Below are positions 1 through 6,370 of a DNA stretch of 14,337 bases, piece by piece. The notes under the pieces are model-generated. The model saw only the letters and a program-made list of their open reading frames with translations, ran no database searches and was not told where the DNA came from. Numbering within the stretch: the first letter of the stretch is position 1; each line of letters starts with the position of its first letter. Position numbers and translations under genes: made by a program. This DNA comes from Bacteroidales bacterium. Its GTDB lineage: Bacteria; Bacteroidota; Bacteroidia; Bacteroidales; UBA10428. The stretch is from positions 1-14,337 of the forward strand of contig JAFGOZ010000415.1 in the NCBI GenBank assembly GCA_016926235.1. The letters run 5' to 3'.

Positions 1-282
1 CAGATTATGGCTATTTTAAAAGGAATGGAAGTTTCAATTTTGATAGAGAGGACTAATCAAGGTTTAGAAGCAGCAAGGGCAAGAGGAAGAAAAGGGGGGA
101 GAAAACCAGGTTCCTATAATAAGGTTACTGCTGCTGCTGCTGCAACTCTATACCAGAAGGGAGATTCTGTTAGTGATATTTTAAAAACCTTAAACATTAG
201 CAGGGCAACGCTATACGAGTATTTAAGAAAGGAAGGAGTAAATTATAATGGATTTAAAAAAGTTCATTCAATGTCACTGTAA
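1..282 (+). CDS. Serine recombinase (resolvase/invertase family), C-terminal part, cut by window edge
   Basis: The reading frame is open from base 1, so the gene starts before the window. Visible are the end of the long connecting helix (ILIERTNQGLEAARARGRKG), which in resolvases follows the catalytic domain and leads into the DNA-binding region, and a C-terminal helix-turn-helix (roughly residues 40-80, with VSDILKTLNISRATLYEYL). These enzymes use an N-terminal serine to cut and rejoin DNA; that serine lies outside the window. A run of five alanine codons (GCT/GCA) sits just before the helix-turn-helix. The expected charged helix preceding ERT is somewhat diverged (ILKGMEVSILIERT). A recombinase at the border of a dense accessory region suggests an integrated element, but no attachment site was found. 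The family call is firm; whether it moved this island is inference. Confidence 0.85.
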   Translation, partial: QIMAILKGMEVSILIERTNQGLEAARARGRKGGRKPGSYNKVTAAAAATLYQKGDSVSDILKTLNISRATLYEYLRKEGVNYNGFKKVHSMSL

Positions 283-310
283 TTTAATGTCCAACTAAAA
301 TTAATTAACT

Positions 311-556
311 ATGTCAAACGCAAGAGACACTTACAAGTACTTTTTTAAGGTCAGTAACCTTAAAGTTCATTGTGGAATCACTGACAACTTAAGTAGGCGT
401 GAACAGGAACATAAAAGCTCTGGTCGTTATACAACCTATAATGGGCAGCGATATTATTGGAAAGATGGACACATCTTTCAAGAAGGAAATATTACAACTA
501 AGGAAGCAGCGATGGAATGGGAACGTCAAAATGGATGCAATGATAATTGGGGTTGA
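311..556 (+). CDS. Small GIY-YIG-like endonuclease domain protein
   Basis: An 81-residue protein whose first half matches the shape of a GIY-YIG nuclease core: an aromatic first strand (YKYFFKV, residues 8-14), then VHCGITDNLSRREQEHK (19-35) in place of the usual YxGxT...RxxxH block, with candidate residues R29/R30 and H34. A glutamate that could bind metal lies in EAAMEWERQNG (E69 or E71), the helix where the family's catalytic Glu is expected. The classical GIY tripeptide itself is replaced, so activity is uncertain. Such stand-alone small members are common in Bacteroidota accessory DNA. It lies 28 bases after the recombinase gene in the same direction and may share its transcript. Function unknown beyond the predicted nuclease fold. 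Confidence 0.6.
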   Translation: MSNARDTYKYFFKVSNLKVHCGITDNLSRREQEHKSSGRYTTYNGQRYYWKDGHIFQEGNITTKEAAMEWERQNGCNDNWG

Positions 557-741
557 TAAATAATAAAGACGGCTTATACGGTCATAAAACATGCCGGTTC
601 CAGTGGGTTGTCGAGCGTTTCATCCTGCCTCATGGGTTTGTCACGGGGGATACAGGCACAGCCCGCAATCCGGCACGTTTCATACCACCAAACTGTTTTA
701 CACAATTCCCCACATCACATGAACGAGATTAATTTCTCTTG

Positions 742-832
742 ACAACGTCAAACCTTGAAAACTAATGGCAAAAAAGTGGTTAAATTTGAGGATGATAACT
801 ATTTGATTTCCAATAACTATTTTTGACGTTGT
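742..832. repeat. 11-bp inverted repeat upstream of the TIR-like gene
   Basis: ACAACGTCAAA at 742-752 is the exact reverse complement of TTTGACGTTGT at 822-832. A second, looser match lies outside each arm (TTAATTTCTCT near 730 and AGAGAATTAA near 847). The right arm overlaps the promoter-like TATTTTTG. This could be an operator, a hairpin in the leader, or the ends of a small mobile remnant. Confidence 0.5.
818..825 (+). promoter_or_regulatory. Possible Bacteroidota-type -7 element (TAnnTTTG)
   Basis: TATTTTTG matches the TAnnTTTG -7 consensus known for the primary sigma factor of Bacteroidota and lies about 50 bases before the start of the TIR-like gene. A TTTG occurs upstream at 802-805, but the spacing is shorter than the usual 19-21 bases, so only half of the consensus is supported. 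The right arm of the inverted repeat covers it, which would suit repression. Confidence 0.3.
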
Positions 833-874
833 TCAGAATTTTGAAATAGAGAATTAACGATAATTGAATAAATT

Positions 875-1759
875 ATGAAAGCATATATTTCCCATCAATT
901 TAAAGACAATATATCAGGGATTGTCAATTTACTGAATAATTTAGAAGTCAACGTTTTTGATTCGCAAACTGATATTCACTATGGCAAGTCATTTCAAAAA
1001 GCAATTAAAGATGCAATAAAGGAATGTGATTTTATGGTTATTGTTTATTCAAATGTAAATCCAAATATTGCATTTGAGGCTGGAATAGGCGTATCGTTGA
1101 AAAAACCAATTTTTTCTATCGTATCAGAAAAAAACAATGACCCTGATTTTCTCTTTGAATCAGCTTATGTTCATGCACTTCCTGAAGATGTTAGCAAAAT
1201 AGAGTTTAATTTAAGGATATTTCTGGATAATATTAAACCAAAGAAAAAGACTACACCAATCATAGTAACGAAACATAAATTTTATGGAGGTGGATATCCT
1301 AATTATTACGATAAGATTTTTAGTTGGTATCAAAGTATTAATAATTCCACAGAAAAAGACTACGAATTGCTTTTTAAGCAAATATTTGAATTATATAAAC
1401 TAAGTGTCATTCAGAATAAATTTGACTCAAATATTAAGTTTTTGACAGATTTTTGTATTTGGAGCGATGAATTGAATAATGTTATAGGGAATCCGATTTT
1501 AATTGAGATCAAAAAGGAAATTAACAGAAACAATATTGATAGTTTAAAAGAAACTGTTTTGAACCTTGTAAATAACAATTCTGCTGAAAGTTGTTTAGTT
1601 TTTTACGAATCTTTGAAAAACCTGACAAAAAAAGATTTACCAAACTCATCAAGATACCTATTTATTCAAATATCTGATTTTATAGAGAAATTTAAAACTT
1701 CCGACTTTAACGAATCTATAAGAAAAATTAGAAATGAAATAGTTCATAATCAATACTAA
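875..1759 (+). CDS. TIR-like (nucleotide-processing) domain protein with C-terminal RNxxVH motif
   Basis: A 294-residue protein in two parts. Residues 1-120 resemble TIR and nucleoside 2-deoxyribosyltransferase-like domains: a first strand and turn (MKAYISHQF), a helix, a strand (DFMVIVYSN, 52-60), then NPNIAFEAGIGVSLKKPIF (62-80), in which E68 sits where NAD-cleaving TIR domains and deoxyribosyltransferases carry their catalytic Glu. The remaining 170 residues are probably helical and end with IRNEIVHNQY; R286-N-x-x-V-H291 fits the Rx4-6H signature of HEPN ribonucleases, although it lies at the extreme end. The stop is 1 base before the next gene, so the two are almost certainly co-translated. 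In defence systems TIR domains deplete NAD or make signal molecules while a partner senses the invader. That role here is inferred from fold and context. Confidence 0.65.
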   Translation: MKAYISHQFKDNISGIVNLLNNLEVNVFDSQTDIHYGKSFQKAIKDAIKECDFMVIVYSNVNPNIAFEAGIGVSLKKPIFSIVSEKNNDPDFLFESAYVHALPEDVSKIEFNLRIFLDNIKPKKKTTPIIVTKHKFYGGGYPNYYDKIFSWYQSINNSTEKDYELLFKQIFELYKLSVIQNKFDSNIKFLTDFCIWSDELNNVIGNPILIEIKKEINRNNIDSLKETVLNLVNNNSAESCLVFYESLKNLTKKDLPNSSRYLFIQISDFIEKFKTSDFNESIRKIRNEIVHNQY

Positions 1760-1760
1760 A

Positions 1761-2294
1761 ATGGCTAGATATTCAGCGCAAATATTAGCAGGCCATTTTC
1801 AAGTTTGCGATAATGGCGGGACAAACCAAATAAGAGGAAAAGCATTTGAAGACTTAGCTTGTTATTTATTTGAGACAGTTTCAGGTGTATCAATTGCTTT
1901 AAGAAATCAGATGAATGCATACAACAATGAGGAGATTGATGTTGCAATCTGGAATGATAAATTACGACACGGTTTTGATTTCTTGCCTAATGTAATTCTT
2001 ATTGAATGTAAAAATTGGAGTAATCCTGTCTCTAGTATTGAAGTAAACTGGTTTTGTCAAAAGGTTGCTTCAAGAGGTCTTGACTTTGGAATTTTAATTG
2101 CCAACAATGGAATTACTGGAGATGAAATTGATTTAACGGCAGCTCATAATACAATTGCATATCATCTGATGCAAAAACGTAGAATTATTGTAATTACAAG
2201 AGAAGATATAAATGGTTTTAATGATACTAAAGATTTGATACATCTTGTCAAAGAGAAAATATGTTTATTAACTGTCGCAGGAAGAATATGTTAA
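1761..2294 (+). CDS. Restriction-endonuclease-like (PD-(D/E)xK, Mrr-like) protein
   Basis: A 177-residue protein. Motifs of the PD-(D/E)xK nuclease fold are in the expected order: a helix with E30 (RGKAFEDLACYLF), a strand with D60 (EEIDVAIW), then IECKNW with E82 and K84, and a following helix-strand (VASRGLDFGILIANNGITG) typical of Mrr-type and related restriction endonucleases. It would cut DNA using Mg2+. No separate recognition domain is visible; the protein is about the size of the catalytic domain alone. Its start follows the TIR-like gene's stop by one base, which argues that the pair works as a unit, with one member possibly sensing DNA and the other acting as the effector. It could also be a nuclease partner dedicated to the TIR-like protein. 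Fold call strong; target unknown. Confidence 0.7.
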   Translation: MARYSAQILAGHFQVCDNGGTNQIRGKAFEDLACYLFETVSGVSIALRNQMNAYNNEEIDVAIWNDKLRHGFDFLPNVILIECKNWSNPVSSIEVNWFCQKVASRGLDFGILIANNGITGDEIDLTAAHNTIAYHLMQKRRIIVITREDINGFNDTKDLIHLVKEKICLLTVAGRIC

Positions 2295-2425
2295 AACTAT
2301 TGTAAAAAGACATCCGATGCACATTTGCCAGTCGCACAATCGACGCAAAACCAAACCTGCAACTGCAAAAGAGCCAAATTTAATCTGGCACACAATGAAT
2401 GATTATGAACTAAAAACAAAATGAT

Positions 2426-3583
2426 ATGGCAAACAACAAAATCAAGTATTATCCAGTTGGAAATGGAGATACATCATTAATCACATTGAAGGATAATTCA
2501 ACATTCCTTATTGATTGCAATATCCGTGAAGGTGAAAAGGATTCAAATTATAATAATATCTACAATGTAAAAGAAGATCTTCTAAAAAGCATTCAAAAAC
2601 GAAGTAATAATCCATACGTTGATCTATTTGTGTTATCACATCCCGACCAAGATCATTGTAGAGGCTTTAAAAAGCATTTTTATAAAGGAGATCCTAAAGA
2701 TTACAATGAAACAAATAGGAAAAATGACGAAATAATTATTGATGAGATCTGGGTAACATCGCTTTTATTTACGCATGATCAATCAGATGATGCTAATTTC
2801 GTCAGAAGTGAAGTAAATAGAAGAAAAAGACTGACTGGAGCAGAAAGAGAAAATAGAGGTAATAGATTGAGATTAATAGGTTATGATGATGATGATAAGT
2901 TTGCTGATGTTATAACTTATACACCGGGTAATGAGGTAAATCAAATCAATGATAAAACTTATAATACTTTCTCATTTTTTATTCATGCTCCATTTAAGAA
3001 AGACTTAATTCAAAGTAAAGCTGAAGGAGGTAAAAATTCTGCAAGCGTGGTGTTTCAGGCTAGATTTAAAGATAATGATTCTGATCTTGATCATAAAACA
3101 TTTGCAATTTTTGGTGGTGATGCTGACCATTACATATGGGATAAAATCATAAGTATTTCCGAAGGAAATAACAAATCAAAGTATTTGAAATGGGATTTAT
3201 TTCTAGCGCCACATCACTGCTCATGGACATATTTTAACGATGTGCCATATGAGAATGAAGGGAATAAATCGCCTAAAGGCCACTCATTAAAGCTCCTAAA
3301 TGAATATAGAGAAACAAAAGGTAGAATAGTAGCTTCATGTAATAAAGTTGTAAATGCAAAACCAGACCCTCCACACTTTGCTGCCAAAAATGAATATGTA
3401 AATACTTTAGACTCAGCTGATGATTTTTTTGAATTAGCAATACTACCAAAAGAATCGGCTCCAGAACCAGTAGAATTTATTATAACGAACAATGGCGTTA
3501 CTAAGTCTACTGAAAAAGCGAAAGTTGCAATAACTTCAGGTGGAGCAGCAGGTGCAGCAAGTACAATTGTAAAAAATGGTTAA
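2426..3583 (+). CDS. MBL-fold hydrolase (ComEC/Rec2-like), with Gly/Ala-rich tail ending in Gly
   Basis: A 385-residue metallo-beta-lactamase-fold protein. The start YYPVGNGDTSLI and FLID (D30) are typical of ComEC-type MBL domains. The metal-binding HxDxDH motif is complete (SHPDQDHCRGF, H72-D74-D76-H77), followed by FGGDAD (D232) and APHHCS (H263/H264). It is therefore probably an active metal-dependent hydrolase, on nucleic acid, a nucleotide or another phosphoester, rather than an antibiotic-resistance enzyme. No signal peptide or membrane segment is visible, so it should be cytoplasmic. The last 16 residues (TSGGAAGAASTIVKNG) look flexible and unrelated to the fold, and end in Gly. The gene overlaps the E2/E1/JAB gene by 8 bases, and 131 bases separate it from the TIR/nuclease pair. 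A Gly-terminated tail next to an E1/E2 protein suggests it could be conjugated through its C-terminus; that is inference. Confidence 0.75.
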   Translation: MANNKIKYYPVGNGDTSLITLKDNSTFLIDCNIREGEKDSNYNNIYNVKEDLLKSIQKRSNNPYVDLFVLSHPDQDHCRGFKKHFYKGDPKDYNETNRKNDEIIIDEIWVTSLLFTHDQSDDANFVRSEVNRRKRLTGAERENRGNRLRLIGYDDDDKFADVITYTPGNEVNQINDKTYNTFSFFIHAPFKKDLIQSKAEGGKNSASVVFQARFKDNDSDLDHKTFAIFGGDADHYIWDKIISISEGNNKSKYLKWDLFLAPHHCSWTYFNDVPYENEGNKSPKGHSLKLLNEYRETKGRIVASCNKVVNAKPDPPHFAAKNEYVNTLDSADDFFELAILPKESAPEPVEFIITNNGVTKSTEKAKVAITSGGAAGAASTIVKNG

Positions 3584-5870
3584 TATGTTGTATAGTGCAG
3601 ATTTGGAAATATTTGAAGGTGAAGTTCCTCCTTCTATTAAAGAAGCAATTGTAGAAATAAAAGAATTTCTTCATATTAATGACATCCAAATCTTAAACTT
3701 TGATGAATTTAATTTAGCGATTCCAATTGAAATAGAAATAAATTTACCATCAAAAGGAACGTATGAGAATATAGATATTAGAAGTTTAGAACCAGTTTTA
3801 TTAGTTTTTAGTCTCCAAGGTTATCCAACAACCTCACCAAAAATCAAATCAGATAGGAAGGATTTTCCTTCTTCAAAATTATCCCATTTATACGCAGTGA
3901 AGCAAGATTCTCCTCCTACTCTTTGTTTGGTCAGGGAGAATTTGGATGAGTGGTTTGCAAACAGACGTATTTCGGATTTTATTTCAGTTGGGAAACAGTG
4001 GTTTTCAAAAGCTTCAAATGGATTATTATCAGAAGATGCAGATGAATTTGAACCTGTCAGACTTGAAGGATATAGAGGTTATTCAGTATATAGCTATATA
4101 AAATTGTACAATCAAGTTTATGAAAACAGTAGACATATCGATGAATATCCATTTTGTTACCAATTATTTACTACTAAGGAAAAAGACACATTTCATCCTA
4201 CTTTCAAACGATTTGATTTGAATGTTACAAAGCAAATATTTGATCCACTTTATAGGAAAATAGCTGAATTTAATGTAAAGAAGATTAAAGAAAATTCAAA
4301 TGATAATGATGTTGATTTTCCATTATTTGGATTATTGGTTTGGAGTAACACTTCTGATGCAATTAGCGAATATTCAACTTCTTTACCTAAAACGTATGAA
4401 GAACTTGAAGCCTTTGGAAAAGAAAATCTAGTTTCAATCAAGGAACCTGTTGAAGAATACTTAAAAGATAATGCTCTTATAAACAACTTAACTTCATTTA
4501 TTCCAATTATTATTGCTGTTAAGAGACCAAAGAAATTAATCGGATTTGAATCTGACATTGAATTTTTTCATTTTGTAATTTATACCAAGCCTGAATCAAT
4601 TCAAGAAAACATAATCAGCCCTGATACTGAAGTATTCTTCCAAGCTCATCGAGAAGTAATAAGCAGTAGATTAGCTCAAAAATTAAGTGTAAGCAATAAT
4701 TTAGACAAAACATTATTTATTGGGGCAGGGGCATTGGGTTCAAAATTGCTTTTTCATTTTGCAAGAAGAGGGAATTTCAATTTAACAGCAATTGACAATG
4801 ATAAGTTTAGCCCTCATAATATTGTCAGGCATGACCTATTTATGGAAAGTACGGGAGTGAATAAGGCAAAGGCTGTCATCGAAAAAATAAAAGCATTTCT
4901 GGATGATAATAGTTCTTTACAATATAAAGAAAGCAGTTTATTTTATTTAAAAAAAGAATCATTAGAAGGCTACAATTGGTTAATAGATACAAGTGCTTCT
5001 TTAAATGTTCAGAACTGGTTAGTAAATAGTAAGCTAAATGAAATTCCCAATAGAGCTAGATCCGAAATTGCCTATAAAGGAGATCTAGGCTTTTTATATA
5101 TTGAAGGAGAAAAGCAAAATCCTAGAATAGATGACTTAGTTAATTACGTATACTTTCTAGGTATCCATAACAGAGTTATTTCTGAATGGTTAGTTGAAGA
5201 AAATAAGAAAAAGGAAGGTAATGATTACGATATTGTTGATATTGGTATTGGGTGTAATTCACCTACAGTTATAATGTCAAACGATTCTATGTCCTTTCAT
5301 GCAGCTATATTTTCTAAAATTTTAAACAACGAATTTGATAGAAAGAGCATTGGGAAAAATGGACTTCTTAATATTTCCTATATTTCAACAGATGGTTTTA
5401 AGTTAGACTCTAGCAGTTATCTTGTTCCGACGCTAGGGATATTTCAATGCCAAAACAATTCAGGTTGGGAAATTAGACTTGTAAGAGGTGTTTTGGAAAG
5501 TATGAAACATGAAGCCAGTAGACACAGAAAAAATGAAACAGGCGGTGTTTTTATTGGCATTTGTAATTATAAAACAAAGACGATACATGTTTTTGATACA
5601 ATTGTAGCTCCAGCAGATAGTAGGCATAATCCAATCTATTTCTATAGAGGAATTGAAAACCTACCAGAACAAGTAAAGCAAATTAAGGAAATAACAGGTG
5701 GCATGATAGGCTATATTGGAGAATGGCATACTCACCCAATGGGTCTTGATTCTTTAAGTGGTGTTGATATGGCTGCAGTTGAAAAGCTTAAACCATTGAA
5801 CGACAGTTACCCAATACCAACCTTTATCTCTATATTATCCAAAGAAAAATATTTACCTTTTGTTTTTTAA
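3576..5870 (+). CDS. E2-E1(ThiF)-JAB triple-domain ubiquitin-like conjugation protein
   Basis: A 764-residue protein containing three ubiquitin-pathway enzymes. Residues 1-150 are E2-like: the active-site region is PPTLCLVRENLDEW, with C117 as the likely thioester Cys, ending in a W-containing helix. Residues 150-360 form a linker without recognised motifs. Residues 370-600 are an E1/ThiF adenylation domain: GAGALG (383-388), AIDNDKFSPHNIVRH (D407, R418), K430 and DTSAS (D471). C560 in GIGCNSPT is the candidate E1 Cys. No CxxC zinc pairs are present. Residues 630-764 are a JAB/JAMM isopeptidase with E654 (NETGGVFIG) and HTHP...SGVD (H718, H720, S728, D731). All key residues are present, so it could both attach and remove a protein. 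In type II CBASS, Cap2 (E2-E1) and Cap3 (JAB) are separate. The start at 3576 overlaps the first MBL gene; ATG at 3585 is an alternative. Confidence 0.85.
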   Translation: MVNMLYSADLEIFEGEVPPSIKEAIVEIKEFLHINDIQILNFDEFNLAIPIEIEINLPSKGTYENIDIRSLEPVLLVFSLQGYPTTSPKIKSDRKDFPSSKLSHLYAVKQDSPPTLCLVRENLDEWFANRRISDFISVGKQWFSKASNGLLSEDADEFEPVRLEGYRGYSVYSYIKLYNQVYENSRHIDEYPFCYQLFTTKEKDTFHPTFKRFDLNVTKQIFDPLYRKIAEFNVKKIKENSNDNDVDFPLFGLLVWSNTSDAISEYSTSLPKTYEELEAFGKENLVSIKEPVEEYLKDNALINNLTSFIPIIIAVKRPKKLIGFESDIEFFHFVIYTKPESIQENIISPDTEVFFQAHREVISSRLAQKLSVSNNLDKTLFIGAGALGSKLLFHFARRGNFNLTAIDNDKFSPHNIVRHDLFMESTGVNKAKAVIEKIKAFLDDNSSLQYKESSLFYLKKESLEGYNWLIDTSASLNVQNWLVNSKLNEIPNRARSEIAYKGDLGFLYIEGEKQNPRIDDLVNYVYFLGIHNRVISEWLVEENKKKEGNDYDIVDIGIGCNSPTVIMSNDSMSFHAAIFSKILNNEFDRKSIGKNGLLNISYISTDGFKLDSSSYLVPTLGIFQCQNNSGWEIRLVRGVLESMKHEASRHRKNETGGVFIGICNYKTKTIHVFDTIVAPADSRHNPIYFYRGIENLPEQVKQIKEITGGMIGYIGEWHTHPMGLDSLSGVDMAAVEKLKPLNDSYPIPTFISILSKEKYLPFVF

Positions 5871-5881
5871 ATACAATTAAA

Positions 5882-6370
5882 ATGAAAGAGCTATTGGATA
5901 AATTATCATCATACAACATTTTTAATTATTTGCTTCCAGGTATTTTATTTGCTTTTATAGCAAGTACTTTGACTGGAATAAATTTAATTCAGTCTGATTT
6001 AATTACTGGAGCTTTTGTGTATTACTTTATTGGGCTTATTATTAGTCGATTCGGTTCCTTAGTAATTGAGCCAATTTTAAAGAAAACTAAGTTTGTAACT
6101 TTTGCCGATTATAAAGACTTTGTAGCTGCATCACAATTGGATTCCAAGATTGACACCTTATCAGAATCAAATAACATGTATAGAACCTTTATTTCTATGT
6201 TTCTGCTAATTATACTTTTGAATATATATTCCAGTTTAACTTTAAAGTTTCCTATTATCAAAGAATGGAGTTTACTCTTATTGGTAATTCTACTTTTTAT
6301 TATGTTTTTATTTTCATACCGCAAACAGACTAATTATATTACTAAAAGAATAAAATCTAATTTAAAATGA
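5882..6370 (+). CDS. Small four-helix membrane protein of the conjugation operon
   Basis: A 162-residue protein with four probable membrane segments: about 14-32 (FNYLLPGILFAFIASTL), 42-60 (GAFVYYFIGLIIS), 103-121 (TFISMFLLIILLNIYS) and 128-146 (WSLLLLVILLFIMFLFS). A charged cytoplasmic-looking loop lies between the second and third (EPILKKTKFVTFADYKDF onward) and the tail is basic. I do not recognise the family beyond the LLPG motif near the first helix. It starts 11 bases after the E2/E1/JAB stop and its stop overlaps the next start (ATGA), so it belongs to the same operon. In conflict systems small membrane proteins in such positions often act as membrane-disrupting effectors or anchors; it could be the toxic end, the target of conjugation, or a scaffold. 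Confidence 0.7.
   Translation: MKELLDKLSSYNIFNYLLPGILFAFIASTLTGINLIQSDLITGAFVYYFIGLIISRFGSLVIEPILKKTKFVTFADYKDFVAASQLDSKIDTLSESNNMYRTFISMFLLIILLNIYSSLTLKFPIIKEWSLLLLVILLFIMFLFSYRKQTNYITKRIKSNLK

Larger units (their letters stand above)
557..874. other. Intergenic stretch with a GC-rich block and no credible gene
   Basis: About 318 bases without a convincing gene. Bases 601-720 are about 53% G+C by hand count, well above the AT-rich genes on either side. In this block TGCCGG (near 592) and CCGGCA (near 669) could pair, and CGTTTCAT occurs twice exactly 60 bases apart (616-623 and 676-683). A 61-codon open frame crosses it but resembles nothing known and starts inside the previous gene. The last 140 bases return to AT-rich sequence and hold the inverted repeat and promoter-like element listed separately. 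The block may be a remnant of another element or a structured site; I cannot tell which. Confidence 0.5.

Noticed and set aside
547..732. A 61-codon open frame in the GC-rich block
   Set aside because: It starts inside the GIY-YIG gene, shows no motif or domain pattern, and its composition follows the odd GC block rather than codon use.
2426..3583. Antibiotic-resistance beta-lactamase
   Set aside because: Although it has the MBL fold, it has no signal peptide, and the VGNGDT start and motif spacing resemble ComEC/Rec2-type MBL proteins.
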